Translations under genes and position numbers: made by a program | Notes under the pieces: generated by a model | The model's database searches: none | What the model saw: only the letters and a program-made list of their open reading frames with translations | What the model was told of the DNA's origin: nothing | Origin: an uncultured Anaeroplasmataceae bacterium | GTDB lineage: Bacteria; Bacillota_I; Bacilli_A; Acholeplasmatales; Anaeroplasmataceae | NCBI GenBank assembly: GCA_910579215.1 | Contig: CAJTTN010000003.1 | Span: 135,350-199,195, forward strand | Length of the DNA stretch: 63,846 nucleotides | Direction: 5' to 3' | In this document: piece after piece, positions 36,068-44,895 of the stretch | How positions within the stretch are numbered: the stretch's first letter is position 1 | Layout of the letters: each line of letters starts with the position of its first letter

Positions 36068-38605
36068 CTAATAGATCTTAATATCCATAGCCTTTTCTGT
36101 AATATGTGTCTTAGTGACATCAAATTTAATTTTCATATTTGTAACATCTACTTGTTCGTCTACTAAAACATATATTTCTTTTTGAGCTGTTCCATCATTA
36201 ATAAAGCATTTCATATATTTTTTATTACCATAATCTAGATATTCCCCAAAGGTTAGATCAAGACCTTCCTCCTGATTTATGATATAAGCATCATGAGGAA
36301 CCTCAATAATATATTGCTTTGTAAAAACCTTAATACCTAAGCTCTGAATCATCTTGTTATCTATAGCATCACAAGAAAGCTCGACTAAATTATCTACCTT
36401 AAAGAAGAATATAATATTTGCTCTCATCATTTCTTCCTGATAAGCCTTATTCAGCTTCTTAAACTCTGCTTTAAATTCCTTAGTAAGCTTCTTTACTGGA
36501 TATGCTTCATTGTAGCAATTTTCCTTTAGCTCATTATATTCCTTTAATAAGGAATCTCTACTTCTCTTAAAATTCCCCTTTAAAGCATTCATTTCTGTTT
36601 CATAAGAAATAGCTTCTAAATTTATGCGTTTATTTAATTCATTTTGTAATTCTAATTTATGATTGATTTTAAATTGATGTAACTCTTCTAAACGATTACG
36701 ATACGCATCTCGTTCCTTATTAATTTCCTTAAATGCATTAAAGGATCTAATCTCCTCTTGCTTAATGGCTTCATAGGTTTCGTTAACCTCTTTAGTAATG
36801 CTTTCATTATTAGCTATATGTTTTTGTTTTAATTCATCTAGCTCTTTCTTCAATTCATTCTTTAAACGAGTAACCTCTGCTGTAACTTCATTTTTCTTTT
36901 TCGTAAGCATCTCTTGATTTTTAGCAACAATCGTCTTAGAATCAACTGCACCTACTGCCTTACAAGCCTCATCATACTCATTTTCCAATTTTGCAAGAAG
37001 TGGCTTATATTTTTCCTCAACCGCAAGAACTCTATTAGAAACCTCTCCCTCATATTTATCTCCTACAAAGGATTTTGCTGTTGCATGATTAATATAAATT
37101 GCATTTAGCTTATCATATTCTGTTAGACTCTTATGTACAACCTCACCATTAATAGAAAAGGAAAGCAAAGTAAAATCTAATTTCATCTCATAATTTTTTG
37201 AACGGTCTAAATCCATACTACTAACAGAGAAGATTGTATTTTCCCCTAGCTTAATCCCTACGACATTACTATCTCCAACCTTTTCTAAACTATCTATAGG
37301 AAGTCCAACTTCTGTCATTTCTAAGTGAATAGCCTGTGTAGGAATTTCAATATCATAAGCTCCATCCTCAAGCTGAATTGCATCTGGCAATTGGGCTTTG
37401 AAAGGCTTAACAATTTTATGATTTTTTATTTCAGCATTTACCAAATTGGCAACAGGAATTCTAGGATTAATTGTTTCTTCAGATTCAGCATCAAAAATAT
37501 GCATTTTTTCTAGCTTTAAAGCTGCCTCTACAACATCCCCCTTAGCCAAGTTATAGCTAGAGGTTCCCTTTATAATTACACGCGTTGTAGATTCAAATAG
37601 GCTTGCCTTATTCAAATCTATGTCTGCATAAATTAAGGTTTCATTTCCTAACTCCTCAAAATGAGATATACGTACCTTGATTTTAGCTAAGGAAGCCTTA
37701 ACAACTTCTGGCTCTAAGGATAAATCTTCACTTCTTAATCCAATGATTACAGGAGATTTTCCATTTAAATATTTAGGCTGTACTCTAGCGAATTTCACTG
37801 CAGGAATACTTAATTCACTTTCTCCCTCAGTAAAAGAAATATTAACATTTTTACCATTTTTCAAAAGTACAGCATTGAAGAAATTCATTTGCGGTGTTCC
37901 GATAAAGCCAGCCACAAATAAATTTGCAGGATAGTCATACAAATTCTTAGGTGTATCAATTTGCATAACCTTACCTAATCTCATAACCACAACTCTTGTA
38001 CCAAGTGTCATGGCCTCTACTTGATCATGCGTAACATAAATGAATGTTGTCTTTAATTCTTCATGAAGCTTAGAAATCTCGCTACGCATTTGAGCCCTAA
38101 GCTTTGCATCTAGATTGGATAATGGCTCATCCAATAGCATAACCTTTGGGTTTCTTAAAATTGCTCTACCTAAAGCAACTCTCTGTCTTTGGCCTCCAGA
38201 CATAGCTTTAGGCTTACGATCAAGATACTCAACCAAATCTAAAATCTTTGCAGCCCATAAAACCTTTTTATGGATTTCTGCTGAAGGAACGTGTCTTAAC
38301 TTTAAACCAAATGCCATATTTTCATATACTGTCATATGAGGATATAGGGCATAATTTTGAAAAACCATCGCAATGTCACGATCCTTAGGCTCCACATCAT
38401 TTACAATACGATCATCAATATATAATTCACCAGCCGTTATCTCCTCTAATCCAGCAATCATTCGAAGCGTAGTAGATTTTCCACAGCCAGAAGGTCCAAC
38501 GAATACAATAAACTCCTGATCCTTTATATCCATTGAAAAATCTGAAACAGCCTTTGTTCCATTAGGATAAACCTTATAAATATGTTCTAATCTTAAACCT
38601 GCCAT
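36068..38605 (-). CDS. malK: MalK/MsmX-type sugar ABC ATPase with a long coiled-coil extension
   Basis: 845 residues, against about 370 for ordinary MalK. Residues 1-370 are canonical: Walker A GPSGCGKST (37-45), Q-loop, signature MSGGQRQRVALGRA, Walker B VMLLDEPLSNLD, switch histidine in THDQVEA, and a regulatory TOBE/OB part ending KLEKMHIFDAES. A further beta-rich TOBE-like domain follows (about 380-510), then a charged helical coiled coil of about 200 residues (for example RLKNELKKELDELKQKH), then a last beta domain of about 120 residues (IIEVPHDAYIINQEEGLDLT). It should energise the MalFG importer. Long C-terminal additions to MsmK/UgpC-type ATPases are known in Mollicutes; the role of this one is unknown. 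Confidence 0.9.
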   Translation of the reverse strand: MAGLRLEHIYKVYPNGTKAVSDFSMDIKDQEFIVFVGPSGCGKSTTLRMIAGLEEITAGELYIDDRIVNDVEPKDRDIAMVFQNYALYPHMTVYENMAFGLKLRHVPSAEIHKKVLWAAKILDLVEYLDRKPKAMSGGQRQRVALGRAILRNPKVMLLDEPLSNLDAKLRAQMRSEISKLHEELKTTFIYVTHDQVEAMTLGTRVVVMRLGKVMQIDTPKNLYDYPANLFVAGFIGTPQMNFFNAVLLKNGKNVNISFTEGESELSIPAVKFARVQPKYLNGKSPVIIGLRSEDLSLEPEVVKASLAKIKVRISHFEELGNETLIYADIDLNKASLFESTTRVIIKGTSSYNLAKGDVVEAALKLEKMHIFDAESEETINPRIPVANLVNAEIKNHKIVKPFKAQLPDAIQLEDGAYDIEIPTQAIHLEMTEVGLPIDSLEKVGDSNVVGIKLGENTIFSVSSMDLDRSKNYEMKLDFTLLSFSINGEVVHKSLTEYDKLNAIYINHATAKSFVGDKYEGEVSNRVLAVEEKYKPLLAKLENEYDEACKAVGAVDSKTIVAKNQEMLTKKKNEVTAEVTRLKNELKKELDELKQKHIANNESITKEVNETYEAIKQEEIRSFNAFKEINKERDAYRNRLEELHQFKINHKLELQNELNKRINLEAISYETEMNALKGNFKRSRDSLLKEYNELKENCYNEAYPVKKLTKEFKAEFKKLNKAYQEEMMRANIIFFFKVDNLVELSCDAIDNKMIQSLGIKVFTKQYIIEVPHDAYIINQEEGLDLTFGEYLDYGNKKYMKCFINDGTAQKEIYVLVDEQVDVTNMKIKFDVTKTHITEKAMDIKIY

Positions 38606-38622
38606 ATTTTTTCTACTCCTTT

Positions 38623-40230
38623 TTATTTTACGATAGCTATGCTAAGAGGAGGCATTTTAATGCTACCATTCTTCTGCATACCTATATATACTTCTTCACT
38701 TGCATCTACAACGATTTGACCTGTTACCTCTGTAAAGCCCTGGCTCTTAAAATCAACAACCAAATCTGAATTTGTAGAAAAATTAAATATAATTCCAATC
38801 TTACTAGCTTCATATTCTTTAGAAATAAATAATAATTTTTTCTCCTCATTATCTAGTTCTATTAATTCAATCTTTCCTCTAGCGATTTCTGGATTTTGAT
38901 TACGAACAAGTAAAACCTTTTTATAAAAATTGTATAGGGAATTTCCATCCTCCATTTGTTCCTTAACTGTAGGGTATGGATAATCCTTATTAGTAGCGTT
39001 CGCTATAATAGTACAATCTCCATTTTCCTCACCCCAACGAATCGGAATTCTTACATCCTCATCACGATTTGGACTAACATTTGTTCCTACTAATCCAACC
39101 TCATCACCATAATAGGTAAAGATTGTTCCATTCATCATAGCCATCAATGCAAACTGATATTTAGACAAATGTGGACTAGAAGGTGACGTATATCGAGGAG
39201 TATCATGATTATCTAAAAATGGAGCTGGAATATATCCTTTAGCCATATCAGCATTACTTAATAAACCACTGTAATATGTACTTAGCCCAGAACGATTTGT
39301 AAAGTTCAGCATTGGACTTCTACTGGAAGAAACACTAGCTGGAAAGTTGAAAAAGGAATCACATCCACTTTCATAGTAATCCTCAATAATAGATTTTGAA
39401 TCCCAGCATTCTCCTACAATATAAGCATCTGGCTTAATCTTTTTAGTCCACTCATTAATCTTACTCAATAGCTCTACATTCTTTTTATTATTTCCAATGT
39501 AATAATATTTTACAGCATCTAATCTAAAGCCATCAGCGCCATTATCTAGCCAAAACTTAATAATATTTTGAAACTCCTCTAAAACATAAGGACTATCACA
39601 ATTAAATTCAGGCATATTAGAAGAAAAGTTACCTTCATAATAAAATTTCCTTCCTGTAGGTCTGTAGGCTGTTACACCATTAGGAACACTAGCCTTATCA
39701 GGATAAAAATTATAAAAGTCAACATATTTCTTATCCTGATCTGTCAAAGGTTGACCATTAAATTGTTTATTATATGCTGAAGTAGCTCTCTTAAAATATG
39801 TGCTATTTAATCCTGAATGATTTAATACCAAATCAATAATAAGCTTAATATCCCTTTTATGGCATTCCTCAGATAATTTTTTAAAATCATCTAATGTTCC
39901 ATAGGCTGAATTTACTTGATAATAATCATTAACATCATATCCATGATAGGAATCAGATGGATGAATTGGCATTAACCATATTCCATTATACCCTAAATCC
40001 TTGATATAATCTAATTTTGCGGTAACACCATTTAAATCGCCAATTCCATCCTTGTTAGAATCATAAAAGCTTCTTACAAATATTTCATAATAATTGCGAT
40101 AATTATCCTCAATTTTAACATTCATTTCTAAATTCTCTTCTATTTTCTTACCATATGGATTTTCTTTACTACAGCTTACACAGAAAAGTGTCAAAAGCAT
40201 CGCTATACCTATAAATATCTTTTTCATCAT
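38623..40230 (-). CDS. Lipid-anchored alpha-amylase family GH13 enzyme
   Basis: 535 residues with a lipobox (CVSC, Cys20). GH13 regions are all present: DLVLNH, GFRLDAVKYY (nucleophile Asp), IVGECWD (acid Glu) and FLDNHDTPR. The protein resembles surface alpha-amylases and neopullulanase-like enzymes that cut starch to maltodextrins; exact specificity cannot be read. The ATG overlaps the malG stop (TAATG), so translation is coupled to the importer genes. Confidence 0.9.
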   Translation of the reverse strand: MMKKIFIGIAMLLTLFCVSCSKENPYGKKIEENLEMNVKIEDNYRNYYEIFVRSFYDSNKDGIGDLNGVTAKLDYIKDLGYNGIWLMPIHPSDSYHGYDVNDYYQVNSAYGTLDDFKKLSEECHKRDIKLIIDLVLNHSGLNSTYFKRATSAYNKQFNGQPLTDQDKKYVDFYNFYPDKASVPNGVTAYRPTGRKFYYEGNFSSNMPEFNCDSPYVLEEFQNIIKFWLDNGADGFRLDAVKYYYIGNNKKNVELLSKINEWTKKIKPDAYIVGECWDSKSIIEDYYESGCDSFFNFPASVSSSRSPMLNFTNRSGLSTYYSGLLSNADMAKGYIPAPFLDNHDTPRYTSPSSPHLSKYQFALMAMMNGTIFTYYGDEVGLVGTNVSPNRDEDVRIPIRWGEENGDCTIIANATNKDYPYPTVKEQMEDGNSLYNFYKKVLLVRNQNPEIARGKIELIELDNEEKKLLFISKEYEASKIGIIFNFSTNSDLVVDFKSQGFTEVTGQIVVDASEEVYIGMQKNGSIKMPPLSIAIVK

Positions 40231-41186
40231 TATCCTTTTACAGCTCCCCCTGTTACACCCTCTACATAATATCTTTGTAGTAAGAAAAATAATATTACAA
40301 TAGGGATAGATACGGTTACTCCTGCAGCACAGAAAATAGGAAAATATGCTGTTCCAGATTCCTTTGTTAGCATCTGTTGTAAACCGACAGCCACATTAAA
40401 CATTTTTACATCTCCTGCAGCAATAACAGAGGCAAACATATAATCCCCCCAAGGCGCTAAAAATGCCATCAACACTGTATAAACAATAATTGGCTTTGAT
40501 AAAGGCATGATGACACGCCAAAATATCGTATTTTTATTTGCGCCATCAATCATTGCCGCTTCATCAAGAGATTTAGAAATTGTATCAAAGAAGCCCTTAG
40601 AAATGTAATAATTCATTGCACTTCCAGCTATATAAACCAAGATTAGTCCAAATATTCCAGGAACACCAGAAGACAAACCAACAGATTGTAATATGAAGTA
40701 GGTAATGATCATACCTAAAAATCCTGGGAACATTCCTATAACTAAAATCAGCTTCATATACTTTTTTCTCGTTTTGAATTGCAATCTTGAAAAAGCATAA
40801 GAGGTCATTAGCGTTAAGGTTGTCTGTAGTACAGCAACTGCTAATGCTATAAAAAATGTATTTAGCATCCAACGCCAAAATGGATACACCTCAGCAGGAT
40901 GGATTTCCTTTCCTGCTAAATTCATCACTAAGGATGTATCAAATAGTGCTCTATAATTATTGATTGTCCATTGCTTAGGAACTATTAACTCTGCACTATA
41001 GCTTACTGCAAAGGATTGTATTACTAAATAAATAAAAGGAAGCAACCAAATGATAGAAATCACTACTAAAACAATATAGATAATCGATCTTTTTATTGTT
41101 TCCTTTGTTTTCATTGAACTTGAGGTTTTCTCGTTATAAAACAAGCCCTTCTTACTTGGTTTATATTTTAACTCATATTTAGCCAT
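40230..41186 (-). CDS. malG: Maltodextrin ABC transporter permease MalG
   Basis: 318 residues with six predicted helices. The coupling (EAA) loop is DEAAMIDGANKNTIFWRVIMP, split here as DEAAMIDGANK and FWRVIMPLSKP. N-terminal sequence KRSIIYIVLVVISIIWLLPF is the first helix. It overlaps malF by one base (TAATG) and the amylase gene by one base. Confidence 0.93.
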   Translation of the reverse strand: MAKYELKYKPSKKGLFYNEKTSSSMKTKETIKRSIIYIVLVVISIIWLLPFIYLVIQSFAVSYSAELIVPKQWTINNYRALFDTSLVMNLAGKEIHPAEVYPFWRWMLNTFFIALAVAVLQTTLTLMTSYAFSRLQFKTRKKYMKLILVIGMFPGFLGMIITYFILQSVGLSSGVPGIFGLILVYIAGSAMNYYISKGFFDTISKSLDEAAMIDGANKNTIFWRVIMPLSKPIIVYTVLMAFLAPWGDYMFASVIAAGDVKMFNVAVGLQQMLTKESGTAYFPIFCAAGVTVSIPIVILFFLLQRYYVEGVTGGAVKG

Positions 41187-42724
41187 TATTGAAAGTCCCC
41201 CTCATTCTTTACAGCATTCGTTCTGCTATAAGTAATTAATGATAGTCCACCTATAATTATGAAAATACATAATCCAATAACAGAAGCCAAGCCGTAATTC
41301 TTATTTACCTGCTGCATTGCCATCTTATATAGCCATGTAATCAAAAGGTCTGTTTGACCTGCACCATACACATTTCCTACTATAGGTGCGCCGTTTACAT
41401 TAGTAAATATTGGTCCTCCTCCTGATAACAAAAAGATGACATTAAAGTTATTAATGTTTCCTACAAAAGAGGATATTAAATAAGGTCCTGTAACAAACAG
41501 CATGTAAGGTAATGTTATTTTTGTATAAACTTTAAAAGGACTAGCGCCATCAATTTTTGCTGATTCATATAAATCCTGTGGAATATTCATTAATAATCCT
41601 GAGCACATTAGCATAGTATATGGAATACCAATCCACATGTTAACAATAATGATTGTGATTTTTCCCATTAGAGCATCCTCTAAAAATGGAATATTCTGTG
41701 TGATTAAGCCCATGGATTTTAACATAAAGTTTAATGCACCCTGGTCTTTATTTAAAAATTTAGATAAAAATAACAAAGAAATAAACTGTGGTACAGCTAT
41801 AGTGGTAATTAAGATAGTTCTCCAAACTTTCTTTCCTTTAATTCCTTTTCTATTTATGATAATTGCAACAATCATACCTAAAAAGTAATTGGTAAAGGTA
41901 GCAAAAAATGCCCAAATTAAGGTCCAAAGCAATACTTGTCCAAAAACATAACTAAATTCATAGCTATTGCTTCCCATACCAAATAATTTTTTAAAATTAT
42001 AAACACCTACCCAGTCAAATAGCTCTTTTGGGCTTTGATAGGAGGAAGAATAATTTGTAAAAGCTACCAAAATCATAAAAATTAGGGGAACAATTGTAAA
42101 TATAATAAGTCCTGCCGTTGGAAAAGCTAAAAGTAATAAATGATAATTTTTTCCTACTAAGCTTTTTACAAGCTCCTTTGAAGTTTTTTTCTTACCGATT
42201 GAATTTAAATTTTGTAAATTCATACTATCATTTAATTGAGCATACCATAAGAATAAGAATATGCCTGCTAATATAATAAATATAATCATATTTAATAAAA
42301 GCATAAAACTGTTATCATTGGTTACAGTGATAGGAAGTCCTAAATCTGGATGAATATAGCTAGTTTGAGCAACAAAGCCAAAGGACCCTATTCTAATTAA
42401 AGTTGGAATTCCTGTTGTTATCGTAAAATAAATAAAAGCTATCTGATAAATCAAAACCAAAATACCCTTCAAATAAAATTTACGTAATATCATTCCGAAT
42501 CCCATAACCAAAAAAGACACTCTTGTTTTCCAATCCCCATCTACAGCAAAACGAAATATATTCTTAAATACACCTATAAATTTATGATATAAGCCTACAA
42601 AAAAATTGGGTAATTTCACTTTGAAAAATCCAAAAATAGCCTTTGGAATACTGACCAATAAAGCTATGATTCGGTAAAGAATACGCTTATACCATGGTAG
42701 AGATAAATATTCAATTGCAGTCAA
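41186..42724 (-). CDS. malF: Maltodextrin ABC transporter permease MalF
   Basis: 512 residues, larger than simple sugar permeases because of an N-terminal amphipathic region and extra helices, as in true MalF proteins. The EAA loop reads YESAKIDGASPFKVYTKIT. Other helices include LLLLAFPTAGLIIFTIVPLI. The start codon is TTG (42722-42724) with GAGGTGA eight bases upstream. A strong hairpin separates it from malE. Confidence 0.93.
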   Translation of the reverse strand: MTAIEYLSLPWYKRILYRIIALLVSIPKAIFGFFKVKLPNFFVGLYHKFIGVFKNIFRFAVDGDWKTRVSFLVMGFGMILRKFYLKGILVLIYQIAFIYFTITTGIPTLIRIGSFGFVAQTSYIHPDLGLPITVTNDNSFMLLLNMIIFIILAGIFLFLWYAQLNDSMNLQNLNSIGKKKTSKELVKSLVGKNYHLLLLAFPTAGLIIFTIVPLIFMILVAFTNYSSSYQSPKELFDWVGVYNFKKLFGMGSNSYEFSYVFGQVLLWTLIWAFFATFTNYFLGMIVAIIINRKGIKGKKVWRTILITTIAVPQFISLLFLSKFLNKDQGALNFMLKSMGLITQNIPFLEDALMGKITIIIVNMWIGIPYTMLMCSGLLMNIPQDLYESAKIDGASPFKVYTKITLPYMLFVTGPYLISSFVGNINNFNVIFLLSGGGPIFTNVNGAPIVGNVYGAGQTDLLITWLYKMAMQQVNKNYGLASVIGLCIFIIIGGLSLITYSRTNAVKNEGDFQ

Positions 42725-42748
42725 TTAGATCACCTCTTTCAAATAGTT

Positions 42749-42784
42749 AAAGTATGGCATCGGCAATACCCAACGCCATACTTT
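42749..42784 (-). other. Intergenic hairpin between malE and malF
   Basis: A perfect 10-bp inverted repeat, AAAGTATGGC / GCCATACTTT (42749-42758 and 42775-42784, 16-base loop), lies in the 81-bp malE-malF gap. On the transcribed (minus) strand it is not followed by a T-run, so it is more likely to protect malE mRNA from 3' decay, as the REP hairpins do in E. coli malE-malF, than to terminate fully. Confidence 0.6.
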
Positions 42785-42805
42785 TTTTATTAAATATTCT
42801 AACTA

Positions 42806-44095
42806 CTATTCTGAAGATTTAACAGCAGTATTGTAGGTATCAATAGCAACCTTTAAAGTTTCATCTGTAAAAGTTAATCCTGCAATACTAGAATTTCCTT
42901 CAGTTTTTCCCTCTACAGAATAAGTACCATCTTTAATACCAGCAACTAATTTAGTAGCAGCATCCCATAGATTCGTTGGAGTAGAGGTTTGAGCGTGAGC
43001 AAATTTTAATTGTTCATTTAAAACAACCATGTTAGCATCAGCCTGAATATCACTTCTCTTTAAAGAGTCAACATTACATGGTCCCCATGATAATTCATCA
43101 TAACGCTTATTTTGGCATTCCTCACCAGCTAAGTACATAGCCAATTCATGTGCAGCAGTTAAACGCTTAACATCATTTTGAGCTCTTAATGGGTTAACAC
43201 CTAATAGCTTACCGCCAACAAATGCACCAATATTTTTAGTTTCTTCACCAATGGTAATCGTAGGCATTGGAGCACAACCATAATTTTCTCCTAAAGCTTT
43301 TTTATAATCTGTAATTTTCCAAGTACCAGCTATACCACCAACTATTCCATTTGTTTCACTTGGAACACTATCAGCATCATTTACATAAGCTGGGCTTTGC
43401 ATAATTTTTACAAGAGCTTTAGCACCCTTTAAACCTTTATCGGTATCAAAGTCTGCAGTAACACCTGCAACCTTTCCATCTCTATCGAATTCAATGCTAT
43501 AGTCTGCACCAAAGGTAAACATAACTCCAGCGCCCCAGAAAGCTGTCTCTAATGGATAAGCTACTTTCGCATTCTTTTCAGCAGCTACCTCTAAGATTCT
43601 TTCCATACTCTTAACATCTTCACTTGTAAATACGCGCTTATCATATTGGAAATAATATGTATTATCTCCTGTATATGGATAACCATAGTATTTTCCATTT
43701 AATGTAGCATTGCTTTTACCAAAATCATTAATTTTAGTATCAATGAAATCCTTATAAGTAGAACGTATTTCCGCTAATGCACCCTTATCATAAAGGATTG
43801 CTAATTTATCTGGTGCATACTCATACACGTCAGGTGAGTTTGCAGCAGTCCAGTCTATAATTTCACTATCAACCATATCAGGACCATGAGCAACATAGTC
43901 GATTACATAATTTGTATCGTCTCCTGACTCCTTTTTCATTGTTTTAAAATTATCAATTAGCTTTAAAGTAAAATCCTTATCTGATTGTGTACCAGAATAT
44001 ACTAATTCTACAGTATTGCCTTTATCTTTGCTATCACAGCCTGCAACACCAAGAGCTAAAACTCCTAATGCCATAAATGCAACTAATTTTTTCAT
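42806..44095 (-). CDS. malE: Maltodextrin-binding lipoprotein (MalE-like)
   Basis: 429 residues with lipobox VAGC (Cys20). It is a family 1 extracellular solute-binding protein: TVELVYSGTQSDKDFTLKLI start, the cluster YYGYPYTGDNTYYFQYDKRVF, GGIAGTWKITDYKKALGENYG in the hinge, and GAFVGGKLLGVNPL. It presents maltodextrins to MalFG. It starts 20 bp after the HAD phosphatase stop with GGAGGAG as ribosome binding site. Confidence 0.92.
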   Translation of the reverse strand: MKKLVAFMALGVLALGVAGCDSKDKGNTVELVYSGTQSDKDFTLKLIDNFKTMKKESGDDTNYVIDYVAHGPDMVDSEIIDWTAANSPDVYEYAPDKLAILYDKGALAEIRSTYKDFIDTKINDFGKSNATLNGKYYGYPYTGDNTYYFQYDKRVFTSEDVKSMERILEVAAEKNAKVAYPLETAFWGAGVMFTFGADYSIEFDRDGKVAGVTADFDTDKGLKGAKALVKIMQSPAYVNDADSVPSETNGIVGGIAGTWKITDYKKALGENYGCAPMPTITIGEETKNIGAFVGGKLLGVNPLRAQNDVKRLTAAHELAMYLAGEECQNKRYDELSWGPCNVDSLKRSDIQADANMVVLNEQLKFAHAQTSTPTNLWDAATKLVAGIKDGTYSVEGKTEGNSSIAGLTFTDETLKVAIDTYNTAVKSSE

Positions 44096-44115
44096 ATTTT
44101 TCTCCTCCTATATAT

Positions 44116-44787
44116 TTATAATTCTTCTATCTTTTTTAATAGCCTTTCGCTATTAAATCCCAACTCATAATCCTTAGAATCATGTTGGGGAGTTAAATTG
44201 GATTGTATAAATATGGATTTTATTCCTAGCTTTCGAGCAGATAAAATATCACATTCATAATCGTTTCCAATCATTATTAGCGTGCTGATACTTAAATTAA
44301 ATTTTTTGATTGCTTGTAAGAAAAATTCAGGATTTGGCTTTTTTACTCCATATTCTGAAGAAATAGCTATATCATTAAAATAATGAAATATTTTTAGTTT
44401 CTTCAGTTCAGGAATTGTAAAGGAAGTCTGTGCATTAGATAAAACATATAAACCATACCCCTTTTTCTTTAGTTTCTTTAACAGATCTTTAACTCCTGGA
44501 TAAAGTCTAAGATATTTTGTGGAATATTGTCTAAAATCTCTAGCAAACTTTTCCGCTAAATCTTTATCTACATTTAAAAGTTCAGCAAAAGCGTCCAATA
44601 AATCAATTTCCTCTTTCGTTTTTTCTAACCTTAGGCAAATACTTAAATATTGATTTTTAAATTCAGTTGGAGTATAATCATGATATTTTTTCCATTTTTT
44701 CGTTAACTTCTCCCAAAAGAAAAGATGGTTTTCATCCGTTTGTATGTCTATTAATGTTCCATATAAATCAAAGAAAATATTTTTCAT
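44116..44787 (-). CDS. HAD-family phosphatase in the maltodextrin operon
   Basis: 223 residues, cytoplasmic. HAD motif I is DLYGTLID (Asp7 as nucleophile; the second acid of DxD is Tyr9, as in haloacid dehalogenase and YjjG-like branches), motif II VLSNAQTS, motif III around GVKKPNPEFF, motif IV GNDYECDI. Probably a small-molecule phosphatase acting on a nucleotide or sugar phosphate. Placement directly upstream of malE suggests a link with sugar phosphate balance, but that is inference. Confidence 0.82.
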   Translation of the reverse strand: MKNIFFDLYGTLIDIQTDENHLFFWEKLTKKWKKYHDYTPTEFKNQYLSICLRLEKTKEEIDLLDAFAELLNVDKDLAEKFARDFRQYSTKYLRLYPGVKDLLKKLKKKGYGLYVLSNAQTSFTIPELKKLKIFHYFNDIAISSEYGVKKPNPEFFLQAIKKFNLSISTLIMIGNDYECDILSARKLGIKSIFIQSNLTPQHDSKDYELGFNSERLLKKIEEL

Positions 44788-44822
44788 AACTATCCCTTTT
44801 GAATCAAAAAATTTAATTTAAG

Positions 44823-44875
44823 TATCAGCGAAATCTGTCATCAGAACCTCGCCCTTTATTAGCGAAGCTCTGATA
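44823..44875 (-). other. Alternative stem-loops between the starch-binding lipoprotein and HAD genes
   Basis: In the 108-bp gap, ATCAGAACCTCGC (44840-44852) can pair with GCGAAGCTCTGAT (44862-44874), 11 of 13 positions. A second pairing, TATCAG (44823-44828) with CTGATA (44870-44875), is mutually exclusive with it. A T-run (minus strand ATTTTTTG) lies downstream. This could be a leaky terminator that lowers expression of the downstream importer genes relative to the binding lipoprotein. Confidence 0.45.
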
Positions 44876-44895
44876 ACAATATTTAATTTAAATTA

